Virus record (IMG/VR): IMGVR_UViG_3300042559_001065 | Coordinates: 1-33,961 of that record | Length of the DNA: 33,961 bases | Source of the DNA: a virus | Strand: one strand, 5' to 3' | In this document: one piece after another, positions 12,969-19,361 of the stretch | How the letters are laid out: each line of letters opens with the position of its first letter | Position numbering within the stretch: the first letter of the stretch is position 1 | The notes under the pieces: model-generated | What the model was told of the DNA's origin: nothing | The model's input: only the letters and a program-made list of their open reading frames with translations | Database searches by the model: none | Program-made: the position numbers and the translations under genes

Positions 12969-13858
12969 TTCACCACCTCTTCAAACTTACCGCTTTCTTT
13001 ATTCCATTGCAAGCCACGTTCGCCGAATGTAGTCACAACTGAAGCCCATACCGCGCGCTTCAAAGCATCCTCTAAGCCTGCTTTGCTAAGATCAGAGACA
13101 AACTTATTAGCATCCTTTGCGGCTTTTGCCTTTTCGCTCCACTCTGATACGAGTGCGATTGCAGCCTCTTGCTCTTTGGAGCGTCTCGATATTGCCGATT
13201 TGGTATGTTCTAAGATATCAGCAAGGCAAGTAGTCATAGAGTGCAAGCCGTCGACATGAACGGGTGCAATCTCCGCGCAGTTCTTGGCTACGATTGAATC
13301 GCTAAGGTCAAAGGTCAATACTCTCTTATTGCCTTGCGTTGTATAGTACCCTACAAGGTCGCATGACTGCATAAGTAAGTCATAACTTGCGCCTGGTATC
13401 AATGGCCTCTTAATTCGCATATCTCCTTCTTCTTTCTCTTTTGCGTGTGCTATGAAAACTACATTTTTACCGCTAAGCTTAAGAGGCGTAAAAAACTCTT
13501 GGAATGTTCGCTTTGTTTCGCCCCATAGCTTGATCGTATTGCGAAGAAGTCCGGGGTTATTGATAGTAAGGTGCATTTGCATAAGCTCAATAACAGTGCC
13601 CGCCGTATCGATAATGATCGTATCATGCTTGGCTAGGATGCTATCAAGCTCGGCCTTGTTATTTAGCAAGTCTTGCCATGACTCGAACTGCAAGCCATTC
13701 TTAAGCAGTGAGGATCTATGCAGCCCTCGGTCGAAGTCCAATACAATTGGATTTGGCGCGGTATTCGCGAGTGTGGTCTTGCCGATTCCGGGATCGCCGT
13801 AGATTAGGACATTCAGCCCGTTTACTTGCATCCCGCCTGTTTGTGTGATTAGTCTCAT
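12965..13858 (-). CDS. Sak4-like RecA-fold ATPase (AAA_24)
   Basis: The 297-residue protein has Walker A YGDPGIGKTT (residues 20-29), Walker B-like IIIDTAG in a RecA-type fold, and the pattern GKNVVFIAHAKEKEEGDMRIKR common to phage Sak4-type proteins. These are single-strand annealing or recombination proteins that work with an SSB and an exonuclease. The window encodes both an SSB (1678-2001) and a RecB-like nuclease (10434-11051), so a complete recombination set is present. AAGGAG lies 7 bases before the ATG. Start choice is supported by that site. Confidence 0.85.
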   Translation of the reverse strand: MRLITQTGGMQVNGLNVLIYGDPGIGKTTLANTAPNPIVLDFDRGLHRSSLLKNGLQFESWQDLLNNKAELDSILAKHDTIIIDTAGTVIELMQMHLTINNPGLLRNTIKLWGETKRTFQEFFTPLKLSGKNVVFIAHAKEKEEGDMRIKRPLIPGASYDLLMQSCDLVGYYTTQGNKRVLTFDLSDSIVAKNCAEIAPVHVDGLHSMTTCLADILEHTKSAISRRSKEQEAAIALVSEWSEKAKAAKDANKFVSDLSKAGLEDALKRAVWASVVTTFGERGLQWNKESGKFEEVVK

Positions 13859-13878
13859 GTCTCAACTCCTTTAATAAA

Positions 13879-14118
13879 TTAGATTTTATTGCCCCAGTTC
13901 ACAAAGGGCACTTGTTTAGTAAAACTTGCCATAAACTCATCGAAGGTTTTGCCTTCTTGTCCGTATCTAAATGCAAGTTGGAATTGCATATTCTCGGTCT
14001 GTCTCACATAGCGTAGAATATCCTCTACTTTTGCGAAGTCTTGCGGGCTTAATGCCTCGCGAAGTTCTTCAGTTGCTCTATGCGCGGCGGGCATAGTGTG
14101 TTTAGCCATTGTTTTCAT
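13879..14118 (-). CDS. Hypothetical helical protein, 79 aa
   Basis: The sequence is helical and mixed in charge (HRATEELREALSPQDFAKVEDILRYVRQ), with a C-terminal TKQVPFVNWGNKI. AGGAG lies 8 bases before the ATG, which overlaps the upstream stop by ATGA. It ends 20 bases before the ATPase gene. No family is recognised. Confidence 0.65.
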   Translation of the reverse strand: MKTMAKHTMPAAHRATEELREALSPQDFAKVEDILRYVRQTENMQFQLAFRYGQEGKTFDEFMASFTKQVPFVNWGNKI

Positions 14119-14327
14119 CTCTTCGCTCCTAGTATTCTTTTTAGTTCGTTATAGTTTAATAGATACATTGTCTTTTCGCCGTAGGGCACTTGCTTTACTT
14201 GTCTTAGAACCGCCTCTTTTTCGTTTCGGACTTTACTTGCAGGCCGTCCGACGGCCATATAGTGCAAGAGCCGCCTTGATACTTGGAATAGTTGAGCGGC
14301 CTCGCGAATAGTCAGCCAGTCACTCAT
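14115..14327 (-). CDS. Helix-turn-helix (excisionase/MerR-like) DNA-binding protein
   Basis: The product MSDWLTIREAAQLFQVS continues RRLLHYMAVGRPASKVRN, the typical winged-helix start of small excisionase-like or MerR-type regulators. It ends with LNYNELKRILG. The start at 14327 has AGGAG 6 bases upstream and overlaps the previous stop by ATGA; the in-frame codon at 14351 is less likely. It may regulate the early operon or act as an excision or partition factor, but no integrase is seen nearby. Confidence 0.75.
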   Translation of the reverse strand: MSDWLTIREAAQLFQVSRRLLHYMAVGRPASKVRNEKEAVLRQVKQVPYGEKTMYLLNYNELKRILGAKR

Positions 14328-14422
14328 TTGATCTCCTGTCCGTATAGCCAAAAGTCAAAAGCTCGGATTGCTACAAAGCAGAGTGCAAAAATTACCACCA
14401 TATGCCAAGGTTTGAGTTTCAT
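14324..14422 (-). CDS. Small membrane peptide, 32 aa
   Basis: The start MKLKPWHMVVIFALCF at 14422 overlaps the upstream stop by ATGA. A single hydrophobic helix (about residues 7-24) is flanked by charged residues. A longer frame reading upstream through basic residues exists, but that part looks like an out-of-frame shadow of the membrane peptide at 14419. Function unknown. Confidence 0.5.
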   Translation of the reverse strand: MKLKPWHMVVIFALCFVAIRAFDFWLYGQEIK

Positions 14423-14529
14423 CGTACAAGTCCATTGATAATTGAATAAATAATTAAGTAGCTTAGGAACAGGCCGCCGAAGAGTCCGACGGCCATCTCG
14501 AATATCGCCTGCTTGGTTTCGGGCTTCAT
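14419..14529 (-). CDS. Small membrane peptide, 36 aa
   Basis: MKPETKQAIFEMAVGL begins at 14529 in an ATGA overlap with the upstream stop. Residues about 9-30 form one membrane helix (FEMAVGLFGGLFLSYLIIYS). It ends with ...NGLVR. Position and overlap pattern favour real coding over the alternative frame. Function unknown. Confidence 0.5.
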   Translation of the reverse strand: MKPETKQAIFEMAVGLFGGLFLSYLIIYSIINGLVR

Positions 14530-14660
14530 TTTGCACCTCGCTTGAGGATTACCCATTTGCCGTTATATGGCATTACTTGAGCCTCGCCTGGAGGATGCAA
14601 GAAGATTGCAGCCATTGCCTCGGCAAAAGAGTTGTAGATTTTGTGCGGTTTGAGTTTCAT
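14526..14660 (-). CDS. Small protein, 44 aa, first gene of the early operon
   Basis: The frame begins at 14660 with GGAG 8 bases upstream and follows the promoter at 14701-14732 by about 30 bases, so it would be the first gene of the leftward early transcript. The product MKLKPHKIYNSFAEAM ... PPGEAQVMPYNGKWVILK looks like a compact small protein. No family is recognised. Its start codon region (16 bases) is repeated at the start of the 32-aa gene. Confidence 0.6.
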   Translation of the reverse strand: MKLKPHKIYNSFAEAMAAIFLHPPGEAQVMPYNGKWVILKRGAK

Positions 14661-14700
14661 CGCGTTCACTCCGTTTGTTAGTGCGTTGTTAATTACGGTG

Positions 14701-14732
14701 CGAACTTACGAAACATATCAATACATGTCAAG
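14701..14732 (-). promoter_or_regulatory. Leftward early-operon promoter
   Basis: On the minus strand TTGACA (14726-14731) is separated by 17 bases from TAAGTT (14703-14708). The same site fits the Bacteroidota consensus: CTTG, then 20 bases, then TAAGTTCG, one mismatch from TAnnTTTG. An A-tract lies directly upstream (14734-14742), like an UP element. The spacer holds an imperfect dyad, ACATATCAATACATGT (14713-14728), that could be an operator. Confidence 0.65.
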
Positions 14733-14745
14733 TCTTTTTTTTTAT

Positions 14746-14958
14746 TTATCTAGTTATTTCTACTTTCAATGGTAGGTCAAGCGAGCGTAAGTAGTTGAAT
14801 TCGCGGGGAGTTATGGCAAAAATAAAAATTTTCGTTATGTCGCAAATTGTTGCAAGATTCACGACTGCATTCAGAGATGGCACGGCGGCGCGGTAAGATT
14901 CGCCGTATTTTTTATGTATTTCTATTTGAATCATTTTAGTATATTTGTATGTCATCAT
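14746..14958 (-). CDS. Hypothetical protein, 70 aa, between the two modules
   Basis: The frame stands alone between the late-module hairpins and the early promoter. The product reads KMIQIEIHKKYGESYRAAV ... VNLATICDITKIFIFAITP ... LDLPLKVEITR, plausibly a small alpha-beta protein. A start at Met9 (14934) is also possible; neither has a convincing Shine-Dalgarno. No family is recognised. Confidence 0.5.
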   Translation of the reverse strand: MMTYKYTKMIQIEIHKKYGESYRAAVPSLNAVVNLATICDITKIFIFAITPREFNYLRSLDLPLKVEITR

Positions 14959-15002
14959 GCTTTATTTTGCAGGTGGCCAAATACTCAAAGCATTGGCGTG
15001 CG

Positions 15003-15036
15003 AAAAGGCTACCCGGGGAAGGTAGCCTTTTTTTTT
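15003..15036 (+). terminator. Strong intrinsic-terminator hairpin (best on plus strand)
   Basis: AAAAGGCTACC (15003-15013) pairs with GGTAGCCTTTT (15021-15031) in an 11-bp stem with loop CGGGGAA. A nine-T run (15028-15036) follows on the plus strand. On the minus strand only TTTT follows the GC part, so it would terminate leftward late transcription more weakly. Confidence 0.7.
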
Positions 15037-15087
15037 GTATATTGCAATCAGCGGCCTATCATAGCCGCGTGTCTCCCCCCAGAGCAT

Positions 15088-15121
15088 AAGCCTTGAAAGC
15101 CATATACTTTCAGGGCTTTTT
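15088..15121 (+). terminator. Plus-strand terminator hairpin beside the late module end
   Basis: AAGCCTTGAAAG (15088-15099) and CTTTCAGGGCTT (15107-15118) pair fully in plus-strand RNA (one G-U), and TTTTT with TTATTAT follows. In minus-strand RNA the same site has a C-A mismatch and no U-run, so it acts on rightward transcripts. It overlaps the 3' end of the 65-residue gene. Confidence 0.6.
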
Positions 15122-15307
15122 ATTATAGTAGTCTTCTTTCATGACTTTCAGCATGAATCTGCAAGTTGCTATTTCGCCTTGCGCCATAAGAAGCTGATCG
15201 CATTCTTTTACGGCCAAAGATACGGCCTTATTTATTGGTAGCTTCTTGCGAATAGCATAGGCTCTAATTGCCCGCTCTTCTTTTGGGTCTGTAATGCGAA
15301 TTACCAT
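15110..15307 (-). CDS. Ribbon-helix-helix-like small protein, 65 aa
   Basis: The last gene of the late module overlaps the upstream stop as TAATG. The product MVIRITDPKEERAIRAYAIR ... KKLPINKAVSLAVKECDQLL resembles a CopG-type ribbon-helix-helix core with one strand and two helices, followed by a short C-terminal helix. It may be a late regulator. A small structural protein cannot be excluded. The terminator-like hairpin lies in its last codons. Confidence 0.55.
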   Translation of the reverse strand: MVIRITDPKEERAIRAYAIRKKLPINKAVSLAVKECDQLLMAQGEIATCRFMLKVMKEDYYNKKP

Positions 15308-15801
15308 TAATCGCGTCTCAAGACTAATTGCCCTTTGAGGGTTGCACCTGATGCGAAAGTCTCACCAGATGCTTTAAGTTCAGGAACCATATAGAGTGTC
15401 TTGCTTGTGGCTTGGCAATTGTATATCAAGTTAGGGGTTATTTGTGCAATTGCAACGCCTGTCCCGCCTGTAATCCAATCTGCAGCTGTAATATCAGCAT
15501 AACCTACCAATATATCAAATTGAGAGCTTGTAAAGGCTTGCGGACTATTCCGCGCGGCTGGTGTAATTGCCGAGCCGAAAAACCAGAGGCGAATAGCGGG
15601 GGCTTGCAGAGTTCCCGAGGTTGTTTCTTTGAGAATGATCCTTTCGACAACGCCTGAGAATCCTAAAAAGCGAGCCGCGTCAATTGAGATAGCTCCTGAT
15701 GTGAGTATATCATTTGCAGCATAGGCGGCTGTGTCGAGCGTTCCAAAGTCGATTGCTCTTAATACTCTATCTTGTCCTGTTTTGCCTGTATAAAATTCCA
15801 T
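15307..15801 (-). CDS. Tail-end protein, paralogue 2 (164 aa)
   Basis: Start MEFYTGKTGQDR at 15801 is preferred because it follows the stop of the previous gene directly; an upstream in-frame extension is very basic and out of character. The product shares with the upstream gene the marks TGQDR, VVERIILKE, IRLWFFGSAIT, AFTSSQFDILVGYADI and LRRD at the end. It looks like a beta-rich virion protein. Its position after the tail-tip genes suggests an accessory tail-tip or receptor-binding subunit. No named family is recognised. Confidence 0.75.
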   Translation of the reverse strand: MEFYTGKTGQDRVLRAIDFGTLDTAAYAANDILTSGAISIDAARFLGFSGVVERIILKETTSGTLQAPAIRLWFFGSAITPAARNSPQAFTSSQFDILVGYADITAADWITGGTGVAIAQITPNLIYNCQATSKTLYMVPELKASGETFASGATLKGQLVLRRD

Positions 15802-15803
15802 GT

Positions 15804-16343
15804 TTAATCTCTTTTGATTATTAAAGTGCAAAAAATCTCTGAGTCTCCGAGCCTTACGACGCTTCCTGTATATTCTTGCACGATATGAAGTACGGGATAT
15901 TCGCTGTTTATGACAAACGGCACGTTTACGTTTTTTTGTAGCATATTGGCATAGGGTACGCTTTGCTCTCCCCAAAACCAAGAATCATTAGGGGGAGGGA
16001 AATCTACACCATTCCGAATGTCAATATAACTTACAAGAGAATCCATCTCATTTGAAGTGAATGCTTTAGTTGCGCCTCGAACTGCTGAAGTGATTGTATC
16101 TTGAAACATCCATAATCTAAATGAATGCTCCAATAGTCCGAATATGACTGACTCTTGTTCAAATATGACGCGTTCTATTACGCCATTTTGGAACGGCAAA
16201 GGAACTTGCACTGATCCTGTGGTCATTATTTGATTTATGGTAAATCGCTCGCTTTCACCAGGTTCAATAATTCCGTAGTGATTAAGTAGAAATTTAACTA
16301 CCGTCCTATCTTGTCCTAACTGTCCGAGGTATCTATTCAGCAT
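15804..16343 (-). CDS. Tail-end protein, paralogue 1 (179 aa)
   Basis: The product shares with the next gene the pattern LGQDR, VIERVIFEQ, FRLWMFQDTIT, AFTSNEMDSLVSYIDI and a final LIIKRD, so the pair arose by duplication. This copy is 15 residues longer and keeps more aromatic residues in the middle (PPPNDSWFWGEQ). It is probably beta-rich. It lies 7 bases from the upstream gene. Virion location is inferred from position. Confidence 0.75.
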   Translation of the reverse strand: MLNRYLGQLGQDRTVVKFLLNHYGIIEPGESERFTINQIMTTGSVQVPLPFQNGVIERVIFEQESVIFGLLEHSFRLWMFQDTITSAVRGATKAFTSNEMDSLVSYIDIRNGVDFPPPNDSWFWGEQSVPYANMLQKNVNVPFVINSEYPVLHIVQEYTGSVVRLGDSEIFCTLIIKRD

Positions 16344-16350
16344 CTCTCAC

Positions 16351-17100
16351 TCATGCAAAGTTGTAAGTATTTTCGTCTTCAAATGGTCGTAGCCAAATTA
16401 TCTGAAGTTGCGCTTCGACATTGTCATCATCAAGCGTAAAGATTTCAGCGCCGTGGCCAGGGTTATTCGATCTAAATTCTATCTGTATTCCGCCATCAGT
16501 AGTAGTGCTTGGTTTACCAAGGTTATTACCGCCTGGAACTCCTATAAGCGTCGAGAGGCGCAAAACAGGGTATGTATCAGTAATGCAGACATCTTGCATT
16601 GTATAGAATGAGTCTTGTTGGTCAACTGCAAGAGCTCTAAGATAATATATTGAGTTGTTATGATACCACTCCGTCTGCAAAAAGATTACATTGACCAGAT
16701 ACCAGCCTTTCTTGCGAACTCGAATAATGGTCGGGTCTTCAGTATCAATATACGCAAGGCTTGTATTTATTCCATATGCTTCATTACGCGGGTCTGATTC
16801 CCACTTTATGAGGCTAAAGCCGAGATGGCTTGAATTAACAACGTGCTCCCAAGGCACTACGGTCTTAATTCCCCATACTTCATTCATATTATTGCTAATT
16901 GCAGAGCTTGCAGCGCTGTAAGCAATTACGCGGGCACTTTGCACGGCTTGAGCAAGTACGGCTTTATTCTCTTCTATGTTATTTATTTCTTCATTGTCTT
17001 GTTGCTCGACTATTGTCAGGCTACTAGGCATATCGGGCATTGAAAAAGCTACTTGCTTTCTTCCAATCCCTGAAGGTCTTACGGGTTCATTAAATTTCAT
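16351..17100 (-). CDS. Putative receptor-binding tail-tip protein with C1q/TNF-like C-terminus
   Basis: The N-terminal 85 residues are helical (EEINNIEENKAVLAQAVQSA), a possible trimer stalk. Residues about 125-249 show the alternating pattern of a C1q/TNF-like jelly roll: IIRVRKKGWYLVNVIFLQTE, YYLRALAVDQQ, VLRLSTLIGV, IQIEFRSNNPG and the final EAQLQIIWLRPF. Such domains trimerise on phage tail tips to bind sugars or receptors. The start overlaps the upstream gene by ATGA. The domain call is from pattern only. Confidence 0.55.
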   Translation of the reverse strand: MKFNEPVRPSGIGRKQVAFSMPDMPSSLTIVEQQDNEEINNIEENKAVLAQAVQSARVIAYSAASSAISNNMNEVWGIKTVVPWEHVVNSSHLGFSLIKWESDPRNEAYGINTSLAYIDTEDPTIIRVRKKGWYLVNVIFLQTEWYHNNSIYYLRALAVDQQDSFYTMQDVCITDTYPVLRLSTLIGVPGGNNLGKPSTTTDGGIQIEFRSNNPGHGAEIFTLDDDNVEAQLQIIWLRPFEDENTYNFA

Positions 17101-18899
17101 TCGGACTCCGCATCGATTCGTAGTGTAATATCGGCCATACCTTCATAGACTTTATGCGAGTGTTTTGTCATAACTGCAAGCGCGGTCTCTTCGCCGTAAA
17201 TCGACTCCAAGAGCGTATTATAGTCTGCAAGGTCAATTGTACATCGTTTACCTACATCCGTAAACTTTGCAGTAGTGAAGTTTGTCGTTAAAGTCGCTTC
17301 GGCCTGTTTTTTACGGCCTAAGAAAGTTACCATAGCCTCTGATATAGTTTGAGGTAGGCAAGCATTTTGTTGTATCCAAATTACTTGCGTACTTGGATCG
17401 ATATAGGGGCTTGTATCAGTTGGGGCGGCGTAATCTTCACCACCAAAAAAAACATTTACGATAGGCTTTGGAACTATAATTCTATTACTTGCCGCAAAGT
17501 ATAGCAAGTATCCACTATTTATCGTGTTTCTTTGCCATTTTATGAAAGTCCCGTACGGTATATCTGCATAGGATGCAAGATTTGCAGAACGGCTTGTCAA
17601 TTGAGGCACATTATGAAACATGATTTTGAGGTCTTTGCTATTATCGCCGCTTGTGCCTTGTTTACCGCTTGGGAATGAAGTTGTATCACTATTTCCCGTT
17701 ATGCTTGTAACTTCAGTAGTCACTTGATTAAGCACTTCGCTAAACATTTTAATTTTGAAGTTGCTATATGTATTATCCTGATCGAATGTAATTGACGGCG
17801 TTGCAAGCACTGGATAAGGATTACTTGATACCATTGTAATAGTATAAGCGTCGGGGTTACCGCTTGTGAAGCTATATGTAGGCCTTACAGTTTCAAGAGC
17901 ATTATCGCAAAGCATCTTATATGCTTCGTAGAAATTCGTAAACTGTGCAAACATCTTAGAATCACCAAGAGCGCCGCCTACGAGTTGACCTTGGTTATCG
18001 TAAATTTCGGATACATAACAAAGATACTGAGGCAAAATAAAGTTATTGCTTGAATCTTTAAGGAATACCGAATAAGTAAATATATCATGGCATACAAAGG
18101 ACGCGGTCAATTTACCTGTAAGAGCTCTGAGGTATTTTGAGTACATTTCACCTATCTTAGTTTTGAGCCTTGCGAATGTACTGATATACATCGAGAATCC
18201 ATCGGGCAAAATATCAAGCATTGCATAACCAGTATTCGGGTCATCAAGCATAAATCCCGAATATAGCTGTGTAAACTCCGTGCTCTCACTTAATGCAACG
18301 GATGCTGAATAATTGACCGTTGTACTATCCCTCATTAGCAATCGTGACCATATATGAGGAGTTATTGCCTCTCCTATGCATCGTTGTATGTCGTAAATTT
18401 CAATTGTAAAGGTAATCACATTATCAAGCGCGGTTATTTCGAGTTCATTTTCGGCGCTGTATTTTTGGCATCCGATAAAAGCGGTCTTGAATCCGCTCCC
18501 GTCATTGTATTGCAGAACAAAAGTATTGAATGCATCAAATTCAGTTTGCTCTGTCGTAGTGAATGCATCTATCCATGGCGTTCCATCGCTATTGAGGGGG
18601 CGCTTTTTTGTCGTAGTCCCTTGCAATAAGTCAACGCGCAAATCATTGAGCGCTGTAGTGCCCTGCAAAGCGGCTATATTGACATTTATCTTAAGCACTT
18701 GGCTAACAAGTCCCGCGGGGATGCTTCCAAGCTCGGTATCGAGACTCATATCCCTAAGCAGAAACTCACTAGGGAGCGTCACATTTGAACTCAAGGCGGG
18801 GGTAATGTAATCTACACTACTCGGTATGATATACATACGCCATTGAATAGAGTCTTCGCTAGTCCAAGTAGTTACAAATCTTTGGTTTGATAATGCCAT
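17097..18899 (-). CDS. Tail-tip / tail-associated hub protein, 600 aa
   Basis: The protein is encoded after the Dit-like gene, the place of the tail-associated hub (Tal) protein in siphoviruses. It is rich in beta-type sequence with many Thr, Ser, Tyr and Asn residues (FVTTWTSEDSIQWRMYI, QTEFDAFNTFVLQYNDG). The C-terminal 200 residues contain FPSGKQGTSGDNSKDLKIMF and GRKKQAEATLTTNF. The stop/start junction with the upstream gene is TAATGG. No catalytic motif is visible. Confidence 0.65.
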   Translation of the reverse strand: MALSNQRFVTTWTSEDSIQWRMYIIPSSVDYITPALSSNVTLPSEFLLRDMSLDTELGSIPAGLVSQVLKINVNIAALQGTTALNDLRVDLLQGTTTKKRPLNSDGTPWIDAFTTTEQTEFDAFNTFVLQYNDGSGFKTAFIGCQKYSAENELEITALDNVITFTIEIYDIQRCIGEAITPHIWSRLLMRDSTTVNYSASVALSESTEFTQLYSGFMLDDPNTGYAMLDILPDGFSMYISTFARLKTKIGEMYSKYLRALTGKLTASFVCHDIFTYSVFLKDSSNNFILPQYLCYVSEIYDNQGQLVGGALGDSKMFAQFTNFYEAYKMLCDNALETVRPTYSFTSGNPDAYTITMVSSNPYPVLATPSITFDQDNTYSNFKIKMFSEVLNQVTTEVTSITGNSDTTSFPSGKQGTSGDNSKDLKIMFHNVPQLTSRSANLASYADIPYGTFIKWQRNTINSGYLLYFAASNRIIVPKPIVNVFFGGEDYAAPTDTSPYIDPSTQVIWIQQNACLPQTISEAMVTFLGRKKQAEATLTTNFTTAKFTDVGKRCTIDLADYNTLLESIYGEETALAVMTKHSHKVYEGMADITLRIDAESE

Positions 18900-19360
18900 T
18901 AGATCAAGTCCCTACGATAGCAGGTGATTGTAAACTTTTCGAGTCCTGAAGCCCACTGTTTTTCATTGCTGAAGTCGCATCGTGCAAAGACAAAGGGAAT
19001 AAGCGCCTTAGAGTACGTGAAAGAGCTTGTGGACTGATACCTTGTAGGCATTTGCTTTGGCGCGGTCGGTTCTACGATGCGAGTGTATTTCTTTTGCAGA
19101 ATCTCTTGCAATAGGTAGTACACATTATCACTATTTACCGTGCCATAATCCCAAGTACTTACCGGGATGCAATCTACTTCGAGAGCTATCCTGATTCGGC
19201 GCTGTCCTATTTCCGTACCACTCATGCTGACTTCATTTGAAGACTCTACAGTAAAGGTCGGCAATATCCCGAAAACAGGTAACTCAACCCCGAGTGTATT
19301 TATCGCTGCAAAGGTCGGATCGTTTGACCCTTCGAATTTAACCCAATATCTCCAAGACAT
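18899..19360 (-). CDS. Distal-tail (Dit)-like protein, 153 aa
   Basis: Located directly after the tape measure, the usual place of the distal tail protein. The product MSWRYWVKFEGSNDP ... LEKFTITCYRRDLI is beta-rich, and its length fits a short Dit. The start at 19360 is chosen because GGAGAGGA lies 4 bases upstream inside the end of the tape measure gene and because the TAA of the latter precedes it by one base. An in-frame codon at 19378 would add six residues and is less likely. Confidence 0.6.
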   Translation of the reverse strand: MSWRYWVKFEGSNDPTFAAINTLGVELPVFGILPTFTVESSNEVSMSGTEIGQRRIRIALEVDCIPVSTWDYGTVNSDNVYYLLQEILQKKYTRIVEPTAPKQMPTRYQSTSSFTYSKALIPFVFARCDFSNEKQWASGLEKFTITCYRRDLI

Positions 19361-19361
19361 A

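Noticed and set aside
14914-15096. Plus-strand 60-codon frame across the terminators
   Set aside because: It reads through a strong terminator hairpin and poly-T run; residues look non-coding.
14960-15100. tRNA or other known structured RNA in the module gap
   Set aside because: The hairpins do not form a cloverleaf and no CCA end or conserved T-loop is seen; terminators explain them.
15802-15981. N-terminal extension of the paralogue 2 gene by 60 codons
   Set aside because: The extension is extremely basic and overlaps the coding part of paralogue 1 in another frame; Met at 15801 aligns with the start of the paralogue.
18354-18810. Plus-strand frames of 91 and 107 codons
   Set aside because: Antisense to the 600-aa tail-tip gene and without start context.
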